Part shown: positions 9,407-20,028 of the stretch, piece by piece
Numbering within the stretch: position 1 is the first letter of the stretch
Layout of the letters: each line of letters begins with the position of its first letter
Assembly (NCBI GenBank): GCA_037074705.1
Contig: CM073594.1
Coordinates: forward strand, 18,180,307 to 18,244,306
DNA length: 64,000 bases
Direction of reading: 5' to 3'
Source: Zhengitettix transpicula
Lineage: Eukaryota; Arthropoda; Insecta; Orthoptera; Tetrigidae
Translations under genes and position numbers: made by a program
Notes under the pieces: model-generated
The model's database searches: none
Seen by the model: the letters and a program-made list of their open reading frames with translations, nothing else
Told to the model about the DNA's origin: nothing

Positions 9407-9866
9407 CTGTACTATATAAATTAATTAAAGAACCCTCAAGTCCGTTAAAACTCAGGAACTTTTATTGTACAATGTAATGATAATACAACGACGATACTAC
9501 ATTCTTTTTTAGCGATAATATTTTCTCTCTACCGCGTGTAACATCATCTGCGACGTGTTATCTCAACTGTTGCCAACATGATTCTAATTTCGCAACATTA
9601 TATATATATATATTGGTCTTCGAGACTATCTAAAAAAGAGAGGTGGGGAATAATGTAATAAATTTATTATTATCATAAGTGATTAGAAGAAGAAGAAGAA
9701 GGGTGATTTATATCTTTGGGTTCCCTTTTATCTTCGTTTAGCTGCTTTGTTAATGGCGATAGTTGTACAATAAATTTATTTATTAAAGGAGACAAATAAT
9801 TTATCTAATATGCATACCCGCATTCAAATGAATTGAAACTGGATGTATAAAGTTAAACAATAATTT
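8644..9866. other. AT-rich interval without a recognised gene
   Basis: Includes a weak hammerhead-like trace (CCTGAAGAAGATACG...GAAAAG) near 8930-8970, a GC-richer patch at 9120-9250, an (AC)n(AT)n tract at 9376-9407, and a short AT run near 9600. The segment 9410-9600 has an LTR-like look but no matching ends were found. Confidence 0.35.
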
Positions 9867-10061
9867 AAAGTGTTTATTTTTAGGCGAATGCCGGGTAGGA
9901 TCCTTAAACTATAGCCCGGAGGCCCTAGTTAACCCTTGGCTACCTTCCTCTACCCTTCCGCATCCCCCCTCCTTTCAGATCCTTTCCTATGCTATTAAAG
10001 GGGAGTTGCCACCATGTGGATTACCCTCATGTAGCCTGTTACCCTAAAAAAAGTGTTTATT
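9867..10061 (+). mobile_element. Family A retroposon copy 1, strongly 5' truncated, with target duplication
   Basis: The 3' 170 bp of family A (AGGCGAATGCCGGGTAGGAT to TAGCCTGTTACCCTAAAAAA) lies between two copies of AAAGTGTTTATT (9867-9878 and 10050-10061). The 12-bp duplication, 5' truncation and A tail are hallmarks of target-primed retroposition. Confidence 0.85.
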
Positions 10062-11115
10062 ATACTACATTGAGCACATAGGTAACAGATTTATATATAT
10101 ATATTTTTATTTTATTTTTTTTTGGTTTTCAATATAAATAACCTTTTAATGTCGATAATCAGAAAAAAAATGTAATTAAACAGAGTATTTGTGTGAAAAA
10201 GAAACTAGGGTAAAGCACATTTCTAGAATGAAATATGTAATAGTACAGATAATATTGTTATATTATTACCCGTTACGTATATTATTGATATTATTTATTT
10301 GCTAAATAAAATTATAAAAATTATTTCTTTTAAACACTTAACGTTTTATTTTCTAATATCCTACGTGCTTGGCACTAAAACTGAAATTTTTATTCACCTA
10401 AGAGAGTAAGAATAGCACTGTGTAACTCTCAAAATATGATACAATTATATGTATGCGATTGAGATCTTTTACGGTAGAAGTCTAAAACAAATATATAAAC
10501 AAAAAATTAAAGAATTTTGAAAGAAGAAGAAAAAATAATAATAGTATTAAAATAAGTACCAGAAATTTGTCCTGAAAATTTAGAGCCCTTCCAAAATAAA
10601 GAATAATATAGACAAACTCATTTAAAACACATATTATATATATATATATATTTATATTTATATAAAATACAATTCACTGTTTTTTTATTATTCTTAAACC
10701 TTCTTATTGGAAGATTCTCCTCAAACACTGCTAATACTATACAAAACTATACCTCCTGTATGTAAGAAACTACCCTCAGTCATAAAATATAATTTTAATT
10801 TTTCTTTCTCTACATACACGTGGTATTAATATACATTTCTTTGTTTCAGGTAAGAATTGTACCGATTTTCCTGGCCACCGGCGAAGATTTTCTCAAGAAA
10901 CGGTAAAGTGAATAACAGTTATCAAAAAAAAATTGTTAATTGGTTCTACCAAGTTTTACTTTTATATTCGAATCCTTTACAAAGAATTTAACGTATTTAA
11001 ACAGTGTTTCATGAGAAATTTCTATATTACCATTAAAACCGTGTATTTTGTGTATGACTTAAACCTAATATCAGGTCTTAAACACCGACTGCTCTTTTTA
11101 CCACAATAGAATAAT

Positions 11116-11160
<45 letters not shown>
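10062..11160. other. AT-rich interval, no gene; (AT)n at the end
   Basis: Low-complexity AT-rich sequence with several T and A runs. (AT)n tracts lie near 10636 and at 11123-11160. Nothing coding or structured was recognised. Confidence 0.5.
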
Positions 11161-11163
<3 letters not shown>

Positions 11164-12120
11164 AATAATCAAATGGAAATGAATTTAAATAAATTAATTT
11201 GCCCCACGTTGTGGAAGCCACTTTGTAATAACCAATAACTATCAATTTAAATAAAATTAAATAAGCAAATTTTTCAAAAATTTTTAAAGTAAATTTAAAG
11301 AATTTGTCGAACCAAAATAAATAACGACAAATACTATGATTGCTTCAAGTTGTTGCCAAATGTTCTTAACAACTAGAAGGCTAATTAATTTGCCCACACT
11401 GAAGCACAAAATACAAATAATTTGATAGGAATTTTAAATTAAACAAATTTTTAAATTCAATAAAACAAAACAAATTTATTTACTCAACAATACAAATTTC
11501 AATCTCAATTTTATTTCTTTACATTACATTTAAATTTAATTTTACATTGAAATGAAACTCAAGATATCTCAGGGTCTCTACTGGGCTTGATTGAAAGAAA
11601 TGAATATTCAATTTCAATGTGAAGAATTTAAAGAATATAGAAAATACTATAAATATATATATATACATAAAATATCCGTTTTGTGTAAAGAAACTCATAA
11701 AAATTTCGTTTCACAAATAATACGTAATTATACTATTAGTGGTAAATATATATTTGTGACGAACCTCTCATCACATTTTGCCAACTCAACTCAACCCTTA
11801 GGAATTGTGATCGTGCGTGAATCTCCACCGGATCCACCGATCAATTTCACGCCAGGTAATTCTGACATCATCACCAAAATGAATATAATTTTCCTAACAA
11901 CTTTAAAATCGAGAAATGAGTAAAGAAAGAAATCTACAGGCTTTCAATAATTACCACGGTCTATGAAATCTCCTTCTTCTCGTTCATCGTGTGCTTAACT
12001 GATTCGCAGACAGCTTAACTACAGAAGGAACAACAGCGAACAGATTCGCAGGTCGACTCGACTCCCGCGAGACAGCGCTCAGAATTCATCCCATTCGCAG
12101 GTGTACGTAGACGATAAAAT
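11161..12120. mobile_element. Possible LTR-element fragment
   Basis: Begins TGTAATAATC directly after an (AT)n tract, like the LTR-like unit at 2135, and shares the CTCAGGGTCTCTACTGGGCT motif with it. CCCCACGTTGTGGAAGCCAC at about 11202 resembles the junction region of some Gypsy-type elements. No matching right-hand end was found, and there is no coding sequence for gag or pol. A 110-codon open frame (11591-11923) has no recognisable domain. Confidence 0.3.
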
Positions 12121-12430
12121 GATTGAAAAATGAATTTTTTAATAAATCTTTATAACATTTATTATTTTAATTACGTTCAGAATCAAATCGTTCATATATA
12201 AAATAAATAGCCACAACGATTTCATATAAATGACGTAATGGATCATCAAACAATTGATATAGAAATAAATGTTTTTTGTTTTAATTATCGTTTAACTTAT
12301 TATCTACAAGATTTTCTCGTTATGACAAAAAATATATATATGAGCGATATTTACATACCTCGTATTATCGTTATGAAGTGCCAAATTTCAATTTGTTCTT
12401 AGTTGGTTAAATCCGCAAGTATTTTTCTAT

Positions 12431-13210
12431 TTCTTCTTCTTTTATTGGCACTATAACCCAATCCGCCATCGGAAGGGCGTGGGACAAGTACCAAATGCCC
12501 GACCTACCTGATGCAGGTTTTTCTAGGGTTTTCCCTGCATCACTTTTAGGAGAATTGCCGGGTAGGATCCTTAAACCATAGCCCGGGGACGCTAGTTAAC
12601 CCTTGGCTACCTTCCTCCACCCTTCCGCATCCCCCCTTTCAAATCCCTTTCATATGCTATTAAAGGGGAGTTGCCACCATGTAGATTACCCTATACATAG
12701 CCTGTCTACACCCTAAAAAAATGTTAATTTTGGCCTTATTAACAATTTTCTTCCATTCCGCCCTCTCCTGTGTCAGTCTCCGCCATCCTCTTACTTTGAT
12801 TGTTTGTATATCCTTCTCGATGTCATCTACCCATCTTGTCCTCCCCATTTTCCTCCTCCCAATTGGCTTCCAGTCCATAATCCGTCTAGGTGTTCTGCTT
12901 TCATCCATCCTAAGTACGTGTCCAGGCCAACCTTCTGCTCTTGATAAACCTAACAATGTCCTCGTTATTTATGAGCTTCTTTAGTTCTCTGTTTGTTCTA
13001 ATTCTCCATTTGTACATACAGGTCCGTATATCCTTCTCAGTAACTTGCGTTCACTGAGTAAGTGCTTATAATTATTATTAAGGGTTCACGTTTCACAACC
13101 GTATATCACTACAGTGTCTTATAAGTGTTTTGTAAATTTTTAACTTCAGTTCCCTATTTAACGTCTTGGATTTCATTAATTTTCCATACATGTAGTAAGT
13201 TCAGTTACCA
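12431..13210 (-). pseudogene. RTE-type LINE C-terminal fragment, split by a family A insertion
   Basis: Read on the minus strand from 13210 downward: degraded YGKLMKSKTLN, KIYKTLIRH, then RTNRELKKLINNED, and a well-preserved stretch GHVLRMDESRTPRRIMDWKP, GRRKMGRTRWVDDIEKD, RGWRRLTQERAEWKKIVNKA. This is the conserved tail after the reverse transcriptase domain in RTE-type proteins. The element's 3' terminus, GGGTTATAGTGCCAATAAAA with GAAGAA repeats, is found at 12431-12460, on the far side of the family A copy at 12464-12720, so the retroposon appears to have landed in it. Frameshifts upstream of 12990 show it is dead. Confidence 0.75.
12464..12720 (+). mobile_element. Family A retroposon copy 2 (subfamily with CTACACC end)
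   Basis: Starts at CCGCCATCGGAAGGGCGTGG and ends TAGCCTGTCTACACCCTAAA with a 7-A tail. The 3' end differs from the main type (CTATACATAGCCTGTCTACAC instead of CTCATGTAGCCTGTTACC). It sits within an RTE fragment of opposite orientation. I did not find a convincing target duplication. Confidence 0.75.
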
Positions 13211-14428
13211 TTGATGATACATTTTTCTATTTAAGTCTTCTTAATATTTTAGGTGTTACGAGGGGGGGAAAGTTGTGGGTTGTTTTGAGAAATTATTTGA
13301 TTAAGATGGATCTGCGTAGGTGACTATTGAATGCTTTATTTTAATTATTTATATTCTTTATAATAAAAATTAATGTCACACTAATATTTACATTGAAAGC
13401 AGTGCTGGGATCTGTTCTGTTATTGACTCCTACCCCTAATAGGCCAAAAGTGAGTAATCACAAACCTTTAATGGTAGACAAACACACAATTTTCAAAAAA
13501 ATCCCTTTTGCAGGGAATGTAAATTAATTTAAATTAAACGAATAATAGGGAAAATGGTAGACTCCCTCGCCTAGTTGGTCATATAAGTTCAGAATATGTT
13601 GTGCTGACAACCACCTCACGCTTGATAATTTTATTTCCCACACCGTTTCGTTACCTACAAGTAGAGATAAATATATGAGCTTCGGAGTCTTTTGTTTCAT
13701 ATTTTTACCTAGACATATATGTGTGTACTTTGGCTGTTATCGTCAGCACTTTCTGTAACGGCCAATTCCGCAGTTGCGCGTCCAGGTGTGCTCCTATCGC
13801 GGGCCAGCATTTTGCTCGACAGTAAATATTTAGAGGCAGCCATTAACTTCCTTTCTGGCCACCTAAAATACTGCATATAGCTTCACAGTTGGCTTGCTGG
13901 CAAGGGCCAGGCGGCGGGATTTCCAAACACCCGAAAGAACGAAATTGTTTCTGCTACAAACGAAACTATTATGGACACAATCTCCCTCGTGGCGGACAAA
14001 CATCCCCTTCTGTGGAGCCTCAAAGACGCGTTAAAAATTAACAAACAATTTTGCTGTCTCTTTACGAAGACAGAGAAAAAAAAGGTGTGACTAATAATTA
14101 CCACAATTGTTTTAGCTGAGAGGGTCAAAAGTTTCGTTATATATACTGAGATTATCGTCCTATAGATGTCTTCCTCTGTAACATAAATTTCTAAGATATA
14201 AATGGTGATATTAACAGCCGGTATTCAACTAAATTTCATATAAGAAATTAATAAATTACTCGATAAAAAATGTTCTCTTAAAAAACATGGTTCCGGTGTA
14301 AATGAAATTTGTTTTAGAATTTTTTTTTCTGGGGGAGTTAAATTAAATTTAGGGTGATAGTAAAACTTGTTTAAACGTAGAACACGTCATAGAATCTAGT
14401 AATTTAATTGCATATAGATAAAACTAAC
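13211..14428. other. No gene recognised
   Basis: A G run lies at about 13262-13268, and GC-richer patches at 13740-14000. The minus-strand 81-codon frame at 13883-14128 has no recognisable motif. No repeat family from elsewhere in the window was seen here. Confidence 0.4.
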
Positions 14429-14849
14429 TAAGGTTCCCACAAGCCGAGGCACCTCGGCCTGTTTTGAGAGGTTGTATGTTTCGGGGTCACAGACCTTGGG
14501 CATACCGTAAGAGTTGTCCGCTGTTCCCATTGGAACAGTCGGCCAGCTGCCTCCTAAACTGGTCGAGGTACGGAGAAGGGAATGCTGCGACCTTTACAGC
14601 AAACTCTTCTCCCGCTATCGGAAGGGCTTGGGACAAGTACCCAATGCCCGACCTACCAGATACAGGTTTTTCTAGGGTTTTCCCTGCATTACTTTTACGC
14701 GAATGCCGGGTAGGATAGCCCGGGGGCCCTAGTTAACCCTTGGCTACCTTCCTCTACCCTCCCGCATCCCCCTTTTCAAATCCCTTCCTAATCTATTAAA
14801 GGGGAGTTGCCACCATGTGGATTACCCTCATGTAGCCTGTTACCCTAAA
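14429..14849 (+). mobile_element. Family A retroposon copy 3, near full central and 3' part
   Basis: Runs from AACTAAGGTTCCCACAAGCC through GTAAGAGTTGTCCGCTGTTC, ACCAGATACAGGTTTTTCTA and GCCCGGGGGCCCTAG to TAGCCTGTTACCCTAAA. It lacks the 5' double hairpin. A 14-bp interior deletion removes CCTTAAAC next to GGATAGCC. Confidence 0.85.
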
Positions 14850-14953
14850 TGAAATAAAAGAAATGTGACAAGTTTATGGACAAATAATATAAATAAAATA
14901 TCAAAACTTTTAATTAGGATTGATAAATAGAAATGCAAATTCCTGGATAAAAA

Positions 14954-15320
14954 GTTCTCGGTTTTCACACAGGGTTTCCTTCAGCATTTCTTTTCCTACT
15001 TATTCATACAAGAAATTGGATTTTAATGCCATTAAAATGCCATTTTAATTCCATTTAAATAGATTAAAACGCGACGTTTCGACGACTAAAAGCTCTGTCG
15101 TCATCGTCAAGGCGAAGTTCCGGTAGCATTCCATTTCATGTTATATGGTCCCGGTACTTCGCCTAGAAGATGACGACAGAGCTTTTAGTCGTCGAAACGT
15201 CGCGTTTTAATCTATTTAAATGGAATTAAAATGGCATTTTAAAGGCATTAAAATCAAAATTGTTGTAGGAATAAGTAAGCAAAAGAAATCCTGAAGGAAA
15301 CCCTGTGTGAAACCCGCGAA
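14954..15320. repeat. Long palindrome (about 170-bp arms, 27-bp loop) with paired hammerhead-like cores
   Basis: The left arm (14954-15123) and right arm (15151-15320) are near-perfect reverse complements, including TTTCACACAGGGTTTCCTTC, the TTTTAATGCC/ATTAAAAT run, GATTAAAACGCGACGTTTCG and the GTCGTC...GACGAC block. The right arm reads GATGACGACAGAGCTTTTAG TCGTC GAAAC, i.e. a strong stem followed by GAAAC, like the stem II and GAAA part of a hammerhead. A third copy lies at 15608-15720. Confidence 0.85.
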
Positions 15321-15454
15321 CTTCAACCTTTGATCATGTTAATTCCTATTTATATAAATATGATTGATTTTACGTCATATTTTCAGTATTTATAAAATAA
15401 AATGTAGTTAATGAACAATGATAGACAATTTAATATAATCAGTTTAAAATAAGA

Positions 15455-15600
15455 ACGAATGAATAAGAAAGATAGCCAATACAGACAAAAAAAGGGTAAT
15501 ATAAATACCACACAACGTTTCTGCGATCCTTGTCTCCTTTCGTCAGGTGTTAAGTAGAGCCTAGAGCGACACAACTGCACTGGTCAGTTGACAACACTCC
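15455..15600 (-). repeat. Family B copy 6 (minus orientation)
   Basis: AATGAATAAGAAAGATAGCC through CCACACAACGTTTCTGCGAT and TTTCGTCAGGTGTTAAG to GGTCAGTTGACAACACTC. Confidence 0.85.
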
Positions 15601-15607
15601 CGGTGTA

Positions 15608-15722
15608 ATTGTTGGATAAAAAGTACTCGCTTTGCACACGGGTTTAATACATTAAAACGCGATGTTTCGACGACTAAAAGCTCTGTCGTCATCTTCAAGG
15701 CGAAGTGCCGGGACCATATAAC
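15608..15722 (-). repeat. Family D copy (third copy of the palindrome arm)
   Basis: GTTGGATAAAAAGTACTCGC, ACATTAAAACGCGATGTTTCG, then CTCTGTCGTCATCTTCAAGG and GCGAAGTGCCGGGACCATAT. On the minus strand it reads TTGAAGATGACGAC, loop, GTCGTCGAAAC, a hammerhead-like half-core with C3 replaced by T. Confidence 0.75.
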
Positions 15723-15727
15723 AAAAG

Positions 15728-15817
15728 CTTTTGAGTGTTGTCAACTGATCAGTGCAGTTGTGTCGCTCTGGGCTCTTCTTAGCACCTGACGAAAGGAGAC
15801 AAGGATCCCAGAATCTC
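15728..15817 (+). repeat. Family B copy 7, truncated at the core
   Basis: GAGTGTTGTCAACTGATCAG through CACCTGACGAAAGGAGACAA and GGATCCCAGAA, then stops where family C begins. Confidence 0.75.
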
Positions 15818-16045
15818 ATTTTAAAATAAGAACGTTTCGAACTTCTTCATGATGTTACGACTGTAACCTATGTAGGAAAAATTAGTGAAACTTGAAATTA
15901 TAAACGTTTATTCGGCACAAAAACAAGCAGGTTTATTTCACAGCCAGGCATAAATAGTCGTAATCTGAAGAAGGTAGAATACGTACCGAAACGTTGTTAT
16001 TTTAAACTGAGGTTTAAATAAATAAATTTTATTGGTAAAATGAAA
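15818..16045 (+). repeat. Family C copy 2 with the best-formed hammerhead-like core
   Basis: CTGAAGA (15965-15971), GGTA (15973-15976) pairing TACC (15984-15987), GAAAC (15988-15992), GTT loop, GUU triplet (15996-15998), then ATT (15999-16001) pairing AAT (15962-15964). All helices of a minimal type I hammerhead are accounted for, with one extra unpaired A at 15972. The opposite end carries a second, minus-strand motif (CGTTTCGAACTTCTTCATGA) near 15840. Confidence 0.65.
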
Positions 16046-16049
16046 AAAA

Positions 16050-16174
16050 AAATAATAATAAAGATAGCAAATACAGACAAAAAAAAGGGTAATATAAATA
16101 CCACACAACGTCTCTGGGAATCCTTGTTCCTTTCCTCAGGTGCTACGCATCCCATTGTCGTTACGTTTTTCGTC
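16050..16174 (-). repeat. Family B copy 8 (minus orientation)
   Basis: AATAATAAAGATAGCAAATA, then ACACAACGTCTCTGGGAATC and TTCCTCAGGTGCTACGCATC. It ends in CCCATTGTCGTTACG, a segment also found upstream of B copies at 336, 38990 and 56680. Confidence 0.8.
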
Positions 16175-16320
16175 GCGTTGGAGTGACGAGTGCAGTTGTT
16201 TCTCTCTAGGCTCTTCTTAGTACCTGACGAAAGGAGACGAGGATCCCAAAAACGTTGTGTGGTATTTATATTACCCTTTTTTGTCTGTATTGGCTATATT
16301 TATTATTCAAAATTTTATTG
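16175..16320 (+). repeat. Family B copy 9 (plus orientation)
   Basis: GGAGTGACGAGTGCAGTTGT, CCTGACGAAAGGAGACGAGG, AAAACGTTGTGTGG, and the tail ending TTATTCAAAATTTTATTGGTC, the same right flank as copy 12 (about 39140). Confidence 0.8.
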
Positions 16321-16551
16321 GTCATAATATATATTTAATCGCATTAACGTAATCCGTAGTAACCAGAAGGTTTGATCGCCATTGAACCGGTCAACGTCGC
16401 TGTAATATTTACCACACGTTTCGCCATCACAAGTTAGAAATGTTACTTCGGTATTCCACTTGGAGGAAGACGCGCGTTTGCCCAAGGTCCAGTCCGGCGG
16501 TTCTTCACCAACGGTCTGCGAGGTTGCGTGAGCCGCGTAACGCGAGTTTAA
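16315..16551 (-). CDS. Coding-like open segment, possible orphan exon (unidentified)
   Basis: On the minus strand one frame stays open for 78 codons between a TAA at 16552-16554 and a TAA at 16315-16317. The central part reads TVGEEPPDWTLGKR, SSSKWNTEVTFLTCDGETCG, then KYYSDVDRFNGDQTFWLLRI. It is markedly GC-richer and more CpG-rich than its surroundings, has a plausible acceptor (CCTCGCAG just before the ACC at about 16519), and does not match any repeat family seen here. The last few codons run into a repeat flank, so the true end may be near 16340. There is no start codon upstream, so it would have to be an internal exon or a fragment. I do not recognise the protein. It may equally be chance openness in a GC-rich patch. 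Confidence 0.2.
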   Translation of the reverse strand, partial: LNSRYAAHATSQTVGEEPPDWTLGKRASSSKWNTEVTFLTCDGETCGKYYSDVDRFNGDQTFWLLRITLMRLNIYYDQ

Positions 16552-17384
16552 TTACAGTCCACTAAGCCCTTTGTGGTTGTCGTATCCAACACGTTTCATT
16601 TACGTGATCTGGTCGTAAATTGGAAAACACGGCCAAGGAGCATCGCAAACGTAGGAAGAATAGAAAGTGGCAACAGTTATGAAAAAATTGATTTCTGGAT
16701 CCCTATCACAATTTAAACATACAGTTAAGCAATATAACCTTTAATAAGTATAATAGCATCAATTTTTTCCTCAGGGCGGTTGCTATTCGATTTATCAACG
16801 TCTGTTTCAAAATCGAGGTATTTTTTCGAGGTTATCGATAATCGAAAAAAAATGTAAGTCGTCCACAACAAAACTCTCTAATTGGATCTTTCGCATTTAA
16901 AAAAATTATTTTTATGTCAACACGTTAATCTTATAATTCCATTTTTTAAGTAGTTGTATAACTGGTCCTATATTCAACTTCAATAAAATAAATAAAATGT
17001 CTATATATTATCGAAGCGATCCAATTTTAAGAGATCCGTAACTGATGTAATATAAATAAATAATAAATTATATATAATATATAATAAATTATAAATAATA
17101 GAGCTGTATTTTGTATGTTGAAAAATAAGGTTTATCGAAAAACGAAAAGAAAGTATATGTTACTATAATAACGATATTTAAAATGCACTTGTAAACGTAT
17201 CACGTGGTTGAAATAAGGAAAAGTTGTACTTTAATAATGGCGTAACAAAAAAATTTCGATTTTCTTGTCCGGCTCCCTTTAATTAAATTATGTTCAATGT
17301 AATTGTATCGTTAATACAAAACCCACGCCAAAGAAAAAAAATTATTCTTAAAATTAATTTATGATATTATAGTGCATTTCACGT
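16552..17384. other. No gene recognised
   Basis: 16552-16690 continues the GC-richer patch. The rest is AT-rich with short TATA-type runs (17050-17100). No repeat family or open frame could be supported. Confidence 0.4.
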
Positions 17385-18002
17385 GTTTAGGGAAAGATGT
17401 AGAAGGCATAACACTCGAAACAGGATAAATACAAAAATACTTGGGGGCAGTAATTAAAAATGTAGGAACGTGTGAAAGAGATACACAAACTAAAATTGCA
17501 ATGGCAAAGAATGCTACCAAGTTTTTACACGGAATAATTTGGAATAAAAATAAAACAAAGGAAAAACAAAAATCAAAATTTATAAGAGCAGAATAATACA
17601 GAACATTCTATGTATATGGAAGTGAAACTTGGCCCCTGTCAGAAGAACAAAACAACAAAATTAGAACAGTAGAATTCGATTGTCTGAGGAGAAGTCTTCA
17701 AAATACAACAAGACAGGACAAAATTAGTAATGAGCTCCTTTGGGAAGAAATGAACGTAACCACGTCTGTCGTTAAAAGGATTCCACGTACAAAGAATGGA
17801 AAATGGAAGATGGCCAAAAGAAATTTTACAATGGTCACACCTCCTGGAAAAAAAATAAACAGGGACAGACCCAGATTAAAGTGGGAAAACCCATGTGAAA
17901 ATCATAATGGAGGATAGGAATTTGGAAGAGGGAGATTGGAACGACAGACAGGAATGGAAATTGAAGACGCGCAAACCTATAAAAGGGAGAAAAGCCGAAC
18001 AA
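17385..18002 (+). pseudogene. RTE-like LINE reverse-transcriptase C-terminal fragment
   Basis: Translation in one main frame gives TLETG, KYLGAVIKNVGTCERDTQTK, AMAKNATKFLHGIIWNK, then YVYGSETWPLSEEQNNKIRT and LRRSLQNTTRQDKISNELLW, followed by degraded R-K-rich sequence. YLGsvi..dG, YGsEtWpls and lRR.l...RqDkI.N..i are conserved landmarks after the palm domain in RTE/Jockey-type reverse transcriptases. Internal stops (after TLETG and RAE) and frameshifts beyond 17780 show it is inactive. It differs clearly from the copies at 6420 and 12431, so it is a separate LINE family. The 3' end runs directly into a family B copy. Confidence 0.7.
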
Positions 18003-18160
18003 GAAAATGAAATAAATTTACGTCTGAAATTAATGAATAATAATAAAGCTAGCCAATACTGACCAAAAAGGGTAATATAAAAACCACACAACGTTTCTGG
18101 TATCCTTTTCCCTTTCTTCAGGTGCTAAGAAGAGCCAAGAGAGACACAACTTACCAGTGC
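18003..18160 (-). repeat. Family B copy 10 (minus orientation)
   Basis: AAATTTACGTCTGAAATTAA, AATAAAGCTAGCCAATACTG, CACACAACGTTTCTGG, CTTTCTTCAGGTGCTAAGAA. The core reads GAAAC and CTGAAGA on the minus strand. Confidence 0.75.
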
Positions 18161-18277
18161 AGTTGTGTTTTTGGATGTTTCTTGGCCTTCCTTCTCACTG
18201 TTGATTTTCTCTATACTGTGTCACCACCGTTTACTTTCATCTGATGGTTCTCTTTACTCAAACAATTTAGCAAACCC

Positions 18278-18507
18278 GTCTCCCTCCATCGGAAGGGCGT
18301 GCGACAAGTACCAAATGCCCGACCTACCTGATGCAGGTTTTTCTAGGGTTTTCCCTGTATCTCTTTTAGACGAATTGCCGGTTTGGATCCTTCAACCATA
18401 GCCCGGGGGCCCCTAGTTAACGCTTGGCTACCTTCCTCTACCCTTCCACATCCCCCCTTTCAAATCCATTCTTGAGTTGCCACCATGCCAAGTAGCCTGT
18501 TGCCCTA
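18278..18507 (+). mobile_element. Family A retroposon copy 4, 5' truncated
   Basis: From CTCCATCGGAAGGGCGTGCG through ACCTGATGCAGGTTTTTCTA to AAGTAGCCTGTTGCCCTAAA. An internal deletion removes most of the CTATTAAAGGGGAG block. Confidence 0.8.
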
Positions 18508-19185
18508 AAACAAAATTCACGCTTTGTTAATTTTTTTACCTTGTAGCGCTCCTCGTAAACGTCCACATTCCGTAAGACTCGTACAGGAAAATTCAGGCAG
18601 TCAGTGAGATTGAAATGTCATACGAACACGCATAGAACAAGATGTGAATGTGTGTAAAAAAAATTGTTCTTTTTATTCGACTGGCTGATTGGGGCAGAAA
18701 TACAGTGGAAATGAGTGCGGTGCGGCGTAATTAATAATTATGAGCAGTGCGGGACAAACGCGGCGCAATTCTCGTTAGTGTGTTCGTATTTCATCGGCCT
18801 GCAATACAATCCAATGTGGTAATTCGCTTCCCGGCCTCCGTGGTGCAACAGCAATACTCGCACAAACACTGCTCGTCCAGAGGGCAAACACAGTGTCACA
18901 AAACATCAAACTGTGCCCCTAATCCACGTCACCAGACTTGCAACTTAAATATTCTGTGAAAGTAATAATTTAGAAACTATATAAAAATAAGTTTGGCCCT
19001 AGCTTTGAAGTGTGCAATACGATAGTAAACATAGTAGATATTTATCAAGTACAGAAACATTCTTTTGTACAATTCGCAGAGATGCTACGAGGAGGGTAAT
19101 GGACAATGGCAAGCAGTAAAAGGTAACCGAACTAGGATTTCCCTTAAACTGTGCTAAGAAAATCCCGGGCCAAAATTAAAGGTGA
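18508..19185. other. No gene recognised
   Basis: A GC-richer segment (18530-18950) contains a 70-codon plus frame (18747-18959) with no domain. The rest is AT-rich and unique-looking. Confidence 0.35.
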
Positions 19186-19738
19186 AGAACATGCTATGTA
19201 TAGGGTAATCCACATCGGGGTAACTCCCCTCTTATAGCATAGGTAAAGGAGTGAAAGCGAGGATGCGGAAAGGTAGAGCAAGGTAGCCAAGGGTTAACTA
19301 GGGCCCCCGGGCTATGGTTTAAGGATCCTACCCGGCAATTCGCCTAAAAGAGATACAGGGAAAACCCTACAAAAACCTGCATCAGATTGGTCGGGCATTG
19401 GGTACTTGTCCCACGCCCTTCCGATAGCGGAAGAGGAGTTTGCTTTGGGGACGCAGAATTCCCTTTTCCGTGCCTCGACCAGTTTAGGAGGCAGCTGGCC
19501 GACTATTCCAATGGAAATAGCGGACAACTCTTACCGTATGCTCAAGGTCTGTGACCCCGGAACATACACCTCTCAGAACAGGCCGACGTGCCTCGGCTTG
19601 TGGGAACCTTAGTTCAAAAACGGAGAGGAAAAGGCATCCCCAAAGGTAGCCCCTTCGTATCTCTCCTACAAGGTTCTGCCTACGAGAGAACATCCCTCGC
19701 AGGTATTGCCTGCAAGAGCATAGCCCTCGCAGACCTAG
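19186..19738 (-). mobile_element. Family A retroposon copy 5, near full length
   Basis: The minus-strand order is complete: at 19690-19735 the two-hairpin 5' end (degraded arms CCTGCAAGAG and CCTGCGAGGG), then GTTCTGCC-side CTACCTTTGGGGATGCC, AACTAAGGTTCCCACAAGCC, GACCTTGAGCATACGG, GCAGGTTTTTGTAGGG, GCCCGGGGGCCCTAGTTAAC, and the 3' TCCACAT end. It carries the CTATACATAG-type 3' terminus. Confidence 0.85.
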
Positions 19739-19748
19739 CCAAGGGTTA

Positions 19749-20028
19749 ATTTTTTTTAGGGCAACATGCTACATGAAGATAATCCACTTTGGGTAACTCC
19801 CCTTTAATAGCATAGGAAGGGATTTAAAAGGGGGGATTCGGAAGTGTAGATGAAGGTAGCCAAGGGTGAACTAGGGCCTCCGGGCTATATTTTAAGTATC
19901 CTACCCGGCATTCGCCTAAAGAAATGCAGGGAAAATCCTAGAAAAACCCTCATCAGGTAGATCGTGTGTTGGGTACTTGTCCCACGCACTTCCGATAGTA
20001 GGAGAGTTAACCTTGGGCCCCCGGGCTA
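19749..20028 (-). mobile_element. Family A retroposon copy 6, 5' truncated
   Basis: A poly-T (the A tail) at 19749-19757 leads into AGGGCAACATGCTACATGAA and the 3' half of family A. The 5' side ends in a rearranged GGGCCCCCGGGCTATG duplicate of the internal motif at about 20010-20028. It abuts copy 5 in the same orientation. Confidence 0.8.
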
